Translations under genes and position numbers: made by a program
Source of the DNA: Rikenellaceae bacterium
GTDB taxonomy: Bacteria; Bacteroidota; Bacteroidia; Bacteroidales; Rikenellaceae
DNA length: 58,052 nucleotides
Assembly (NCBI GenBank): GCA_020859685.1
Contig: JAJBVT010000030.1
Span: 1 to 58,052 of the forward strand
Direction of reading: 5' to 3'
Part shown: one piece after another, positions 19,701 through 28,533 of the stretch
Numbering within the stretch: the stretch's first letter is position 1
Layout of the letters: each line of letters starts with the position of its first letter
Notes under the pieces: generated by a model
Database searches by the model: none
Told to the model about the DNA's origin: nothing
Seen by the model: only the letters and a program-made list of their open reading frames with translations

Positions 19701-20037
19701 GAGACGAGACGCGAATCATCGCCTCGGCCGGTACCGTCAGTGTGAATCTTCCCTGGGCGTCGGTGCTGGTGCCGATGTTTCCCCCGCCGATTAGAATGAC
19801 GTTAGCCCCGATAACGGGATTGCCCGCTTCGTCTACCACGGCGCCCGTAATCCGGCGCTGGGAGGCCTGCATCATGGATTCGTGAAGCTCCGCGGGGCCG
19901 GGCGATAACGTCGCCGTCGCGGGGGTTATGCCTGCCGCGAGCAAGAGCAGCGCCGCTGCGACAAAGCGGTTAACGCTTTGCGGCGGCCGGGCCTTCCGGC
20001 GAGGGGCATAACAGATGAGCTTGTTAAGATTTCCCAT
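16795..20037 (-). CDS. SusC/RagA TonB-linked outer-membrane transporter (canonical)
   Basis: A 1080-residue SusC. An N-terminal export signal (about 20-43) is followed by a carboxypeptidase-regulatory-like domain (62-133), the DVVVVGYGTQKKE motif (141-153), a plug domain (about 150-265) with LKDASATAVFG, and the 22-strand-type TonB-dependent barrel to the end (GIQIAF). There is no STN domain. It starts the main Sus operon of PUL1, 142 bases after the GH3 gene; no clear promoter was seen in that gap, so read-through from the GH3 gene is possible. It pairs with the SusD encoded 20 bases downstream and should carry the main oligosaccharide product across the outer membrane. Confidence 0.93.
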   Translation of the reverse strand: MGNLNKLICYAPRRKARPPQSVNRFVAAALLLLAAGITPATATLSPGPAELHESMMQASQRRITGAVVDEAGNPVIGANVILIGGGNIGTSTDAQGRFTLTVPAEAMIRVSSLGYTTLDLRVDERNEYILTLSEDSQSIEDVVVVGYGTQKKESVVGAISQVKGSDLVLSGSSNITSAMAGKLSGVTTIQRSGQPGSDDSEITIRGLSSFNSSSPLVLVDGIERDFKSIDPNEVSSISVLKDASATAVFGAKGANGVIIVTTRRGVEGKSKMDVSASVGFQKPINVAQHIDAYTTMSMMNVAKMNDQLFSELTSQRELAEYANPSSRINSILYPDVDWFRETTEPFAPTVNANFNISGGTKFVKYFASLGYTHQGSMFKSRKDGKLDNSFYYNRFNYRTNLDFNLTKSTVLAFNFGGDLQIQNSPSVYGGDLWKYMFGASTTKYPLYYPAWVMEEIPDIDYPGLYEDRFTDGPDQDVGNPYYQLVRGNFNQYTSNKLFTDIQLRQQLDFITPGLSFAAKFSLSTYYQYNTLKTERSIAAYELQTELIGSASNPWVRSSGSATDVYYPDPWYTETGGINSNYYQDFYYDFSLNYDNSFGRHNVTGLALMNLQQQNKGSDFAYYNAAVVGRATYDYAHRYLVEVNIGYTGSERFAPGNRFGFFPSGAVGWVVSEEPFFKQNVQWMSRLKFRYSDGLVGSDYANSRWLYISEFSRTSESYIKEDAIANSYVQWERARKRDLGVELGFLKNALTVSVDFFDEKRDKMLISVANSVPMFVGNSFKELNRGEIKKHGMEVELDFYHTLANGFNFYVRGNIGLNENRIVYQDDAPYSLSHQKNAGTALGAQKKGTYLFGEGYFTSVDDLHIALGQTTDIGALVVGDYKFLDYYADGLLNSDDVTRLKGTTQPPVSYGFGGGFNWKGFDFNFLFQGYAGKYINYDMLYEYEFFKGNYRIHRSSLNYWSPSNPDGTHAALHYSNARLPYLTWSGVYGEDHNSAGGYGKIPGKSWRRADFLRLKEVYIGYTINSRKLESLMGIKGLKIYVTGNNLLTFTSLLEGDPENTYLLYGNYPQMMTVKAGIQIAF

Positions 20038-20179
20038 ATAAGATTTTAATTTTAGGTTAGTTTGTTCCGTATCCTGTGACGGTACGGTCGATTCGGTTTT
20101 TCGTTAGGTGGCTCGTCTTTCGCCTGCAATAAAGGTTTTAGAGGTTAGTAATGGGCTTGTATTGCGTATTAAAGTGGTC

Positions 20180-22513
20180 TTATAGTACGGTGAACCGTGC
20201 CTGTTGGAGGTCCCGGTCACGGGATGACGGCCCTATGGAGACAATGAAGTCCCCCGGTTCTATAGTGTATAGCATATCGGCGTCCAACAGCGCCATATCG
20301 TCCGGAGTGACGGTGAATTCCACCCGGCGGCTTTCGCCGGGAGAGAGCGCGATGCGACGGAACCCTTTAAGCTCCTTCACCGGACGGGTCACCGAGGCGT
20401 ACTCCTGCGTGAGGTACATCTGCACTATCTCCTCTCCGGCCATCGTCCCGGTATTGGTTACGGTGACCGAGGCCGTAACCTCCATGCCGGGAACGATGGA
20501 CCGTGCGGATATTTCGACCTCGGAGTAGTCGTAGGTCGTATAGCTCAGCCCGTAACCGAACTCGTACAACGGCGCGGAGTTACCCGTGGCATAGTCGAAC
20601 CATTTGGAGGTGAACCGGTAATTGTAGTAGGTCTGCACCTGACCCGCGTGGCGCGGTATGGTGACGGGCAGTTTGCCGGACGGGTTCACCTCGCCCATCA
20701 CGATTTCGGCTACGGCCCGGCCCCCCATGGAACCGGGTTCCCAAGCCTCTATTATGGCCGGGATATTGTCGGCAATCCACTCCGTGCCCAGCGGCCGGCC
20801 GTTGACGAGGACCACGACGGTCGGTGTGCCAGTGGCATGGATACGCTCCACGAGCTGCTGCTGAAGCCCTACCAGCGAGAGGTCGTAACGGTCCGAGTTT
20901 TCGCCGCACGTCTTCTCCTTCCAGTGGTAGCGCATCGAATTCTCGCCGACCACGACAATGGCAAGGTCGCTCTGCGCAGCCAGCTCCACGGCCCGGTCCA
21001 CCTGCGAGGGGTCCATCGCCCGGAGGTTCCAACCGAACTCGCACAGGGAGAGTTCCAGCCGGTCCGAGTATGCGTTCATACCGTCCCATACGGTCACCAC
21101 ATTACCGTCCGGCTGCCGTGCGCTCCAGTCGCCCAGCAAGGCCTGGTCGGTCGCATTGGGACCGGTTACGAGTATCCTGCGGTATTTACCGGGGTCGAGC
21201 GGCAGCAGGCCGTCGTTCTTCAGGAGGACGATTCCTTTGCGGGCGGCTTCGAGGGCCGTCGCGCGGTGGTCCGCATTGAAAAGAATATTGCGGGCGGCAT
21301 CGGTATCCACATAGGGATTCTCGAACAGCCCCAGGTCGAATTTCATTTCGAGTATCATAGCCACCGACCGGTCGATTCCCTCTTCGCTTATCCGACCGCT
21401 CCGTACCAGTTCGAGGATGCCGTAGAAGAAGTCCGGCCCGTGCATATGCATATCCATACCGGCGGCAACGGTTTTCAGGAACGCCTCGTTGTTGTCCCGG
21501 GCGGTCCGGTGGTAGTCGTGCATCCGCTCTATATCCATCCAGTCACTGACAAAGAAGCCGTCGAATCCCCACTCCTGCCTCGCCAACTCATCCATCAGGT
21601 AGCGGCTGGCATGGCACGGGATGCCGTTATATTCGTTATGGGCGGGCATCATGGTCCTGACCCCGGCCCTGACCGCTTCCCGGAACGGCGGAAGGAAGAC
21701 CTCCCGCAGGGTCCTCTCCGACACGTCGAACGGGGCGCCGTTGATACCGTTCACTGGCTGACTGCCGCCCACAAGGTGCTTGGCGCATGCGGCTACTATT
21801 TTATTTACGTCGTCCGATGAGAACTGGAAACCCTCGATTGTAGCCGCTCCAATAAGTCCGACCAGATAGGGGTCCTCGCCGAAGGTCTCCCCGACACGTC
21901 CCCACCGTGCGTCGCGGGCCACTTCAAGGTTGGGTGCGAACGACCAATGGGTGCCCGTGGCACGCATCTCGAGTGCAGTCTGGCGTGATATTTCACGGAT
22001 AAGTTCCGGGTCGAAACTGGTCGCCTGTCCGATAGGAGTGGGATAAACCGTGGCCCCTTCCACAAGACTGTTGCCGTGTACCGCGTCGATACCTATTAAT
22101 AATGGAATGCCCAACCGGCTCTGCGCGGCGAGCAGCTGAAGATAGTTAGCCTCTTCGGGGTCGAGGACATGGAGGAACGAGCCTATGATACCCTCCTTGG
22201 TCATCCGTTCGATGACCTCGGGCGGGAAGTCGGCATAGAATCCCTTGCTGTGACTCTTCTTAATCTCTTCCGGCGGCAGTTCGTAGGCCGCGCTGCACAT
22301 ATGCTCCAGTCCCACGTACTGGCACATCTGGCCCACCTTCTCCTCGAGGGTCATCCGGCCCAGCAGGTCCCGGACATGCTCCTCCACAGGCTGCTCAGGG
22401 TCTTTATATATTATATTATCGGATGACGCCGCTGCGGGCGCTGCCGTAAAAAACAGAACGGACAGTACGGAAAGTATAATCGGGCTGCGGCCCGTCCGGC
22501 GGAATCTGCTCAT
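20180..22513 (-). CDS. GH3 beta-glucosidase/beta-xylosidase family enzyme, periplasmic
   Basis: A 777-residue GH3 enzyme with a signal peptide (about 1-30). The TIM barrel carries K245-H246 and nucleophile D324 in FFVSDWMD. The alpha/beta sandwich (about 400-640) has the GENS and NGRPLG motifs, and a fibronectin-III-like domain (about 670-770) ends the protein, after the YEFGYGLSYTTYDY signature. Compared with the other GH3 of the locus it has a longer N-terminal insertion (about 65-125). It probably removes terminal beta-glucose or a similar beta-linked sugar. It is the first enzyme gene after the regulator and the terminator, and stands alone upstream of SusC, a position from which it could provide basal activity that makes the inducer. 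Confidence 0.88.
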   Translation of the reverse strand: MSRFRRTGRSPIILSVLSVLFFTAAPAAASSDNIIYKDPEQPVEEHVRDLLGRMTLEEKVGQMCQYVGLEHMCSAAYELPPEEIKKSHSKGFYADFPPEVIERMTKEGIIGSFLHVLDPEEANYLQLLAAQSRLGIPLLIGIDAVHGNSLVEGATVYPTPIGQATSFDPELIREISRQTALEMRATGTHWSFAPNLEVARDARWGRVGETFGEDPYLVGLIGAATIEGFQFSSDDVNKIVAACAKHLVGGSQPVNGINGAPFDVSERTLREVFLPPFREAVRAGVRTMMPAHNEYNGIPCHASRYLMDELARQEWGFDGFFVSDWMDIERMHDYHRTARDNNEAFLKTVAAGMDMHMHGPDFFYGILELVRSGRISEEGIDRSVAMILEMKFDLGLFENPYVDTDAARNILFNADHRATALEAARKGIVLLKNDGLLPLDPGKYRRILVTGPNATDQALLGDWSARQPDGNVVTVWDGMNAYSDRLELSLCEFGWNLRAMDPSQVDRAVELAAQSDLAIVVVGENSMRYHWKEKTCGENSDRYDLSLVGLQQQLVERIHATGTPTVVVLVNGRPLGTEWIADNIPAIIEAWEPGSMGGRAVAEIVMGEVNPSGKLPVTIPRHAGQVQTYYNYRFTSKWFDYATGNSAPLYEFGYGLSYTTYDYSEVEISARSIVPGMEVTASVTVTNTGTMAGEEIVQMYLTQEYASVTRPVKELKGFRRIALSPGESRRVEFTVTPDDMALLDADMLYTIEPGDFIVSIGPSSRDRDLQQARFTVL

Positions 22514-22617
22514 TGCGGTGTTCGTTTAGGTTTTTATTCGACGGCAATATTATCCTTTTATATGAGCGGGGCGGTTTGTAAAATGCCGTAAATGGTTTGT
22601 GAATCGTCATTTTAACG

Positions 22618-22651
22618 AAAACAGCCCCGGAGTGTGCTCCGGGGCTGTTTT
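22618..22651 (-). terminator. Strong terminator after the HTCS gene
   Basis: A perfect 15-bp stem (22618-22632 pairs with 22637-22651) around the 4-base loop TGTG, GC-rich in the centre (GCCCCGGAG) and flanked by A's and T's on both sides, which lets it work in either direction. It lies 17 bases beyond the HTCS stop and separates the regulator from the GH3 gene that it probably controls. Confidence 0.9.
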
Positions 22652-22667
22652 GAAACGGCGGTATACT

Positions 22668-25600
22668 TTATTTTCCAATCATTTTGCTGGGGCTTTCGCC
22701 GAAGTATTTTTTGAAAATGGTGCTGAAATACTTCGGGTCGGGGAACCCCGCCATAAGCGCCGCATCGGCAATAGAGTGGCCGCCCGAACGCAGGAGCTCC
22801 CGTGCGTATTGCAGCCTTATCACCCGGATAAACTCATTAGGTGAGCGCCCGGTCAGCGCTTTCAGTTTCTCGAATACCAGCGTGCGGCTCATTGCCAGCT
22901 CGCGGTAGAGTTCGTTGACCGTGAAAGAGGGGTCCGATATATGCTCCTTTACGATGGCTGTACTACGGGATATAAATTGTTCGTTGAGGTTCGGAGCGGC
23001 CGTATCTTCCGGGACTACCGTGTCGGACGGGGCGGATTGCAACCGGTTCAGGTAATATTGCTGAAGCTTGACGCGCGTGTTCAGCAGGTTGCGAATTTTG
23101 ATGCGCAGCACCTCCACGTCGAACGGCTTATTTATATAGTCGTCCGCCCCGTGACCAAGTCCTTCCCGCATTTTCTCGCCGCTGATATTGGCCGTAAGCA
23201 GGATAACGTGGAGGTGGGAGGTCTCGATGTTCTCCTTTATCCGGCGGCACAGCTCGTCGCCCTGCATTCCGGGCATCATAATGTCCGATACTACCAGGTC
23301 CGCCATATTTCTTCGCAGAAATTCCAGCGCGGCCTCGGCCGAGGCGACGCTGAACACCTTGTAATCGGCCGAGAGCATATCCGACAGATAGTTGCGCATA
23401 TCGTCGTTGTCCTCCACTATCAGGATACGGTAGGTGTCCTTGTATTCCCTGCGTCGTGGTCTCTCCCCGGGCCTTACTTCCGGCTCCGGCTCGCCGGAAA
23501 GTACGTAATTCAACTTCCGGGCGGTGAAAGTAAGAGTGAATATACTCCCCTTTCCCTGCTGGCTCGTGAAAGTCAGTTCGGCACCTATCTGCCGTGCGAT
23601 GCGGCGGGTGAACATCAACCCGATTCCCGACCCGGTCTCCTGTGAGTTCACGGCATTCTCCGCGCGGTAGACGTGGCGAAGTATCTTGCCCTGTTCCCTG
23701 CGGGGAATACCGATTCCGAAATCCTCCACCTCGATGGTGATTTTTTTCTGCCCCGCTTTGAGCCTCACTATTACCTCGCCCCCCTTATCGGAATATTTAA
23801 CGGCGTTCGACAACAGGTTATCCATGATACGTTCCAGCCGCCGGGTGTTGGTCTCCACGAAAACGTTTCCCTGTATAGATTCGAAACGGAGAGTTATCTC
23901 TTTTTCCGCCGCCAGCGGGCTGAAACCATCAATCTTCTCCAGGAGGAAGGCCTTCAGGTCGCATACGGAGAGGTTTATTCGGGACTCGCCCTTCATCTCG
24001 TCTTTGTGGAAATCGAGCAGTTGGCTTACGATGCCCTGGAGTTTTTCGCCGTTCTGCCGCGCCATCCGCAGGTGTTTGCGGCCCTGCTCGGAGAGGCCGT
24101 CCTCCGCTTCGAGAGAACCTATCGGGGCGAGGACCAGCGACAGCGGGGTGCGTATGTCGTGGGCCACGTTGATAAAAAAATTTATCCTCTCCCGCGACTG
24201 ACGTTTGAGCATCAGCTCCCGGTAATATCTCCAAGCCCACATGCACAGACCGGAGAATATCAGCAGGTAGAGTATCCAGGCCCATACGGTGTTCCAGAAT
24301 GGCGGTTTTATCCGTATTTTAATCTCCCTTTGGGAAATGACCGTGGAATTATTCCGGTCGAAACACTCCACCCGCAGTACGTACCGGCCCGGTGGAATAT
24401 TGGTATAGGTTGCCGTAATAATCTCATCGTCTGTATTCCAGTTATCCTCGAACCCTTCGAGGATATGGCGGTAGCCGAAATAGTTGTGGTTGTAGATATC
24501 GGGTGCGGAGTAGTCGAATGAGAAGGAGTTCTGGTCGTGCCGCAGCACCATCCCCGTCAGTTCGTCCACCGGCATGGGAAGGATTTCCGGTGCTGCAGCC
24601 GGGGTGATAAGGTTATAAAACAGCCTGAATCCGGTAAATTTGATGCGGGCCGTGACGGTGTCCTTTTTGAGCCTGTCCGGGTCGAAAACGAGCGCACCGT
24701 CGATACCGCCGAAAGCCATCCGGCCGTCCGACAAACGGGCGAACGATGTGAAAAGGTATTTATTGACGGGCAGGTTACCTATCGAGAACCGTAACTTTTC
24801 CTCGACCGGGTCAAAACAGAATATGCCCTTCTCGGTACTGCCCCAGAGCATCCCGTCGTCGTTCAGCATCAGGGCGTAAACGTAATTGGACGGCAGACCG
24901 TCGTAGGTCGAGAAGTTGCGGACCTGCGAGAGTTCCGGGTCGAAACAGTTCATCCCGCCCCCGTCCGTGCCGAACCAGAACTTCCCGCCCTCCGACACTG
25001 CCGAAAAAATAAAACTATTGCTGGTTACATCGTAATTCGGCGGATGGGTAAAATACTGGCGCCGGTCGCCGGTACGCTTGTCGATTATGTGGAAGCCGTT
25101 GGAGGTGGTTACGAACACCGTATCCCTCTCCGGCTCGAAGATATACTGAACGCGGCGGATATCGTAAAAGCTGGTCTCCCGCCGCCCGGTCGGGTCACGG
25201 ACCAGTGCCAGCGGTGTATAGAGACACCCTACCCATAGGTCGCCGTCCGAATCGAAATAGGTGGCATATATACAATCCAGTTCCGGGCCGTCGCTCAGGC
25301 TCGGAATGTGGCCGATGCGACCTGTGCGTTTGTCGATGGAGTAGAGACCGGTGCTGTAACCGCCGGTCCAGACCGTTCCCCGCCCGTCGCCGCTTATGGT
25401 GAGGAAACTGTTCTCGCCCTGGAGGAAGTGCTTCCAGCCGTTTTTTCGGCTGAAAAGACTGACCCCCAGATTTGTGGCGAACCAGAGGTCGCCGTCCGTA
25501 TCCTCGTGGATATCGTACACATGGCTGCCTTTGAGCGAGTTGTGTTCGTACGGAATGTGGCGGTACCACTGGTAGCGCTCTTCGGGCTTAACGAGCGTAA

Positions 25601-26573
25601 TGCCGCCCGAGTAGGTACATACCCATATATTATTCCCGTCCACGAAGATGTCGTAAACATTGTTTGCCTTTAGCACGCCGTTGACGGAATCTTCGTCCGA
25701 TATAAAGCGAACCGAAGCCTTTTGAAGCGTGTCCACCTTATATATACCCCGACCGTCCTGCCCGACAAGCAACTGGCCGTTCCACGGACGGATGGCCTTT
25801 ACCGGGGCCGAATTTATATTCGTCGTATAGGGGAGATTAATATAAACTCCGCCGGCCATATCCCAAGTATAGAGTCCCGAGCTGAAACTTCCCATCCAAA
25901 GGTGGTCGTTAACGGAGTCGAACCAGAGGCTCATTATATTGATACCTTCGCACGGGCCGCGGCCGTGGGTGTAGCGGTCGTCGGCGGCCGTGACGAACCA
26001 GACGCCCGTGGTGGTGCCCAGCGCAAGCAACCTGCCCGGAAGCGTGGCTATACAATTTATGGATACATCGTCGATATGGATAGTCTCATCTATATCCCCT
26101 CCAGACTCGTAAAGTTCGACAAGCCCTTTCGTGGTGCCGAGCAGCAGGTTGGTATCACCCAGCGGCAGGATGTCGTGGATTACCCGGTAGGGGTCGATAA
26201 GGCGGGTGTCGTAGAACGGGGAGAATGAGTCGGCGTTAGGGTCGTAAGCGAATATCCGCCCGCTGTCGGTAAATGCCCATATCCGCCCTTCACGGGATTG
26301 CCGGATATGGACTTCGCGCCCGTAGCTGTTCTCGAAAATCTCGGTCCCGAAAAGCGAGTAATGCCGGTACACCTTGCCGTCGTAGCGGGTTATCCCGGAG
26401 CGGGATGCTATCCACAGGAACCCTTCCGAGTCCTTAATAACCCCGGACACGGAATTGCTCATAACTCCCTGCGGATCGTTCAGGTGGACGTGCTCGAATG
26501 CCGACGCCTTTTCGGAAATCAGGACGGGCAGCAATAACAGAAAAAAACAGGGCAGCAAACCTTTGTTTTTCAT
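22668..26573 (-). CDS. Hybrid two-component system regulator (HTCS) of PUL1
   Basis: A 1301-residue one-protein sensor-regulator. In order: signal peptide (1-25), two seven-bladed beta-propeller sensor regions made of two-component-propeller repeats (about 30-640, with GxLWxG-type blades), Y_Y_Y domain (about 680-755), one transmembrane helix (761-781), dimerisation/phosphoacceptor domain with H805 in NVAHDIRTPL, ATPase domain (N-box NLLSNAVKYS at 919-928, G-box DFGIGIP, then GSGIGLMF), receiver domain with phosphoacceptor D1097 in VVSDIMMPG, and a C-terminal AraC-type helix-turn-helix domain (about 1200-1300). The periplasmic propeller binds an oligosaccharide; phosphotransfer lets the AraC domain activate transcription. 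All catalytic residues are present. It lies next to PUL1 on the same strand and is the expected activator of it. Confidence 0.95.
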   Translation of the reverse strand: MKNKGLLPCFFLLLLPVLISEKASAFEHVHLNDPQGVMSNSVSGVIKDSEGFLWIASRSGITRYDGKVYRHYSLFGTEIFENSYGREVHIRQSREGRIWAFTDSGRIFAYDPNADSFSPFYDTRLIDPYRVIHDILPLGDTNLLLGTTKGLVELYESGGDIDETIHIDDVSINCIATLPGRLLALGTTTGVWFVTAADDRYTHGRGPCEGINIMSLWFDSVNDHLWMGSFSSGLYTWDMAGGVYINLPYTTNINSAPVKAIRPWNGQLLVGQDGRGIYKVDTLQKASVRFISDEDSVNGVLKANNVYDIFVDGNNIWVCTYSGGITLVKPEERYQWYRHIPYEHNSLKGSHVYDIHEDTDGDLWFATNLGVSLFSRKNGWKHFLQGENSFLTISGDGRGTVWTGGYSTGLYSIDKRTGRIGHIPSLSDGPELDCIYATYFDSDGDLWVGCLYTPLALVRDPTGRRETSFYDIRRVQYIFEPERDTVFVTTSNGFHIIDKRTGDRRQYFTHPPNYDVTSNSFIFSAVSEGGKFWFGTDGGGMNCFDPELSQVRNFSTYDGLPSNYVYALMLNDDGMLWGSTEKGIFCFDPVEEKLRFSIGNLPVNKYLFTSFARLSDGRMAFGGIDGALVFDPDRLKKDTVTARIKFTGFRLFYNLITPAAAPEILPMPVDELTGMVLRHDQNSFSFDYSAPDIYNHNYFGYRHILEGFEDNWNTDDEIITATYTNIPPGRYVLRVECFDRNNSTVISQREIKIRIKPPFWNTVWAWILYLLIFSGLCMWAWRYYRELMLKRQSRERINFFINVAHDIRTPLSLVLAPIGSLEAEDGLSEQGRKHLRMARQNGEKLQGIVSQLLDFHKDEMKGESRINLSVCDLKAFLLEKIDGFSPLAAEKEITLRFESIQGNVFVETNTRRLERIMDNLLSNAVKYSDKGGEVIVRLKAGQKKITIEVEDFGIGIPRREQGKILRHVYRAENAVNSQETGSGIGLMFTRRIARQIGAELTFTSQQGKGSIFTLTFTARKLNYVLSGEPEPEVRPGERPRRREYKDTYRILIVEDNDDMRNYLSDMLSADYKVFSVASAEAALEFLRRNMADLVVSDIMMPGMQGDELCRRIKENIETSHLHVILLTANISGEKMREGLGHGADDYINKPFDVEVLRIKIRNLLNTRVKLQQYYLNRLQSAPSDTVVPEDTAAPNLNEQFISRSTAIVKEHISDPSFTVNELYRELAMSRTLVFEKLKALTGRSPNEFIRVIRLQYARELLRSGGHSIADAALMAGFPDPKYFSTIFKKYFGESPSKMIGK

Positions 26574-26596
26574 ATTCGGGTCTTTTCAGGATAGAA

Positions 26597-26628
26597 CAAA
26601 TATAGGGTTGGCCGACCGTTTTTACAAA
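26597..26628 (-). promoter_or_regulatory. Putative promoter of the HTCS gene
   Basis: On the minus strand, TTTG (26625-26628) and TATATTTG (26597-26604) are 20 bases apart. The second box matches the Bacteroidota -7 consensus TAnnTTTG at every fixed position, and the first matches the -33 box. The start codon is 23 bases downstream of the -7 box, giving a short leader. Confidence 0.7.
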
Positions 26629-26976
26629 CTCACGGCACAATATACAAATGGCGGAGCCGTTCTGCGGTGCCGTCCGCCCGCATAGCGCCCTTGACGGCAG
26701 AATCCGTTACGGCAGTCGCCGACCGCTGTGGTCATTGTCGGTTTCGCCGTATGGAATATCCGTCCGGCCGGTGCCCTCCATTGTTTTAATACGCGGCCGT
26801 GGTTGCGGCAGTGGCCTTATTTCGGTAGCGATCCGTAAAGCCCCGGTGACCGGCAGGCAGCCTTCCCGAGGAACTGCAGGGCAGGGTATGGAAATTCGTC
26901 CTGCGGAAAATAATCCATCTATTTGGATAATATTGCATGCCGTCTTGCGGGGCGGGTTTTAATTTTACATTGCCGT

Positions 26977-27008
26977 TTTGTTCGGCGACGCAAACCATAC
27001 TAACTTTT
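26977..27008 (+). promoter_or_regulatory. Putative promoter of the PL22 gene
   Basis: TTTG (26977-26980) and TAACTTTT (27001-27008) with a 20-base spacer, the same spacing as the HTCS promoter. The -7 box differs from TAnnTTTG at the last base only. The start codon lies 13 bases further, so the leader would be very short; moderate support. Confidence 0.45.
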
Positions 27009-27021
27009 AAACTAACCTGAT

Positions 27022-28320
27022 ATGAAAAAAAACGCATTTTGCGCGGTCCTGCTGTTGCTGCCGCTGTTTGCCATGCAGGCCGGGGCGGCCGGTATCGGCA
27101 CGAGGTATCCGTCCGAGAAGCATGTAATCGTGGATAAGACCACCGGCGTCCTGCTGACTTTCCTTACCAGCGCCGAGACGAGCGACGCCGCAATGTACCA
27201 AACCCATCCGCGGTGGACTTACGACTCGAAATATATAATATTCCGCTCATCCGAACGGTCGGGCGACGGTACGTCGCAGGCCTATGCCGTATCGGAAGAG
27301 ACCGGGGTCATAATACAACTTACCGAAGGCGCGGGTGTGGGAACGGGCAGCCTCAACGTGTCGCGCCTGTCGAATAAATTCTACTATTTCCGCACCGGCG
27401 AATCGGGTAAGATACTGACTGAACTCGATATGGAACGCCTGTTTGCCGACAGCGAAGCAGGTACGATGGGTCGGGCGGCAGATTACGAAAGGCAGATCGG
27501 CGAACTTCCCGCACACTATGCCGAATCGGGCGGTTTCACCCTCGATGCAGATGAGACCAAGGCCTATGTGGGTGTACGCCTGCTGGATGCCGACCCGCTT
27601 CCGGATGAGGTAACAGAGCCGGGCTGGAGAATCAGGCAGGTGCGCTCGGGAATAATAGCCATAGATATACAGACCGGCGAGGTGAGCACCGTTATAGAGA
27701 CGCCGTTCACGATGGGCCACGTACAGGCCAACCCATTCAAACCGGGCGAGATACTCTACTGCTGGGAAACCGGGGGCGACGCTCCCCAAAGGATGTGGAT
27801 TACTTCGGCCGACGGCAGCGACAACCGCCCGCTCTACGAGGAAGGCCCCGACGATTGGGTTACCCACGAGGTGTGGATAGATGCGGACCATGTCTATTTC
27901 AATATGATGGGCCACCTTCCCCGCCTCCGGCAGAAAGCTACCGGGGTGATGAAGATTAACGTTCGCACCGGTGCGCTCCAGCCGCTCGGCCAGCTCGAAT
28001 ACGGCTCTGGATTCTGGCACTGCGGCGGTACGTCGGACCTCCGCTGGGCAGCCAGCGACAACTTCGAGGGTGAGGTCTACCTGATAGACTGCCATACCGG
28101 CGAGCGCCACCTCTTCACGGCCAACCACCGCATGCAGCCGGACCATACCCATCCCTCGTTCAGCCCCGATAACAGCCGGATGCTGATTCAGTCGGGATAT
28201 GTCAGCGACGGAAAAAAGCTCGATATCGTGGTGGTCAACATTCCGTTCCATCTCCAGTCCACCACCTTCGAATATCGCGGGGAATACCCGGACCGGATAA
28301 GGCAGCTGTTCCAGGAGTAG
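27022..28320 (+). CDS. PL22-type oligogalacturonate lyase, secreted
   Basis: A 432-residue protein with a signal peptide (about 1-23) and a beta-propeller of Tol-like repeats (HPRWTYDSKYIIF near 62-74, HPSFSPDNSRMLI near 377-389). It keeps the metal-binding set of PL22 oligogalacturonate lyases: H282 in VTHEVW, then Q372, H375 and H377 in MQPDHTHPS, with the same internal Q-x-x-H-x-H spacing. PL22 enzymes split short oligogalacturonides by beta-elimination in the periplasm or cytoplasm. The gene stands alone, divergent from the HTCS gene and followed by a strong terminator. Whether it belongs to the function of PUL1 is unclear. A related Tol/propeller lyase acting on another uronide is possible. 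Confidence 0.75.
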   Translation: MKKNAFCAVLLLLPLFAMQAGAAGIGTRYPSEKHVIVDKTTGVLLTFLTSAETSDAAMYQTHPRWTYDSKYIIFRSSERSGDGTSQAYAVSEETGVIIQLTEGAGVGTGSLNVSRLSNKFYYFRTGESGKILTELDMERLFADSEAGTMGRAADYERQIGELPAHYAESGGFTLDADETKAYVGVRLLDADPLPDEVTEPGWRIRQVRSGIIAIDIQTGEVSTVIETPFTMGHVQANPFKPGEILYCWETGGDAPQRMWITSADGSDNRPLYEEGPDDWVTHEVWIDADHVYFNMMGHLPRLRQKATGVMKINVRTGALQPLGQLEYGSGFWHCGGTSDLRWAASDNFEGEVYLIDCHTGERHLFTANHRMQPDHTHPSFSPDNSRMLIQSGYVSDGKKLDIVVVNIPFHLQSTTFEYRGEYPDRIRQLFQE

Positions 28321-28428
28321 GACATATCGAAAATTGGCGGAGGAGTTTTATGTCTTTACGGGCGGAGTCGTTCGGAAGGGAAATACTCCCCTTTAAGGTA
28401 TCGGTATCCTACTCGCTATAAATATACT

Positions 28429-28453
28429 AAGCCCCCTGTCAGGGGGCTTTTTT
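28429..28453 (+). terminator. Intrinsic terminator after the PL22 gene
   Basis: Stem AAGCCCCCT (28429-28437) / AGGGGGCTT (28441-28449) with a 3-base loop, followed by six T's (28448-28453). A textbook intrinsic terminator for the plus-strand PL22 transcript; it lies 108 bases beyond the stop. Confidence 0.92.
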
Positions 28454-28533
28454 AGCGGGTCAGACGAAAGATTGTAGAAGGTTGGTTTCAGTTCTTGGCC
28501 GTGATTTGACCGTATCGTCACCCGGAATTACAC

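Larger units (their letters stand above)
26574..27021. other. Divergent promoter region between HTCS and PL22 genes
   Basis: 448 bases without a convincing gene. Short open frames exist on both strands but none has family features. The two ends carry the putative promoters of the flanking genes. The middle (about 26650-26900) is GC-rich and featureless to my eye; it may hold regulator binding sites. Confidence 0.6.

Noticed and set aside
26648-26962. 104-residue open frame in the HTCS-PL22 intergenic region
   Set aside because: No signal peptide, domain or good start context; it runs into the PL22 promoter region.
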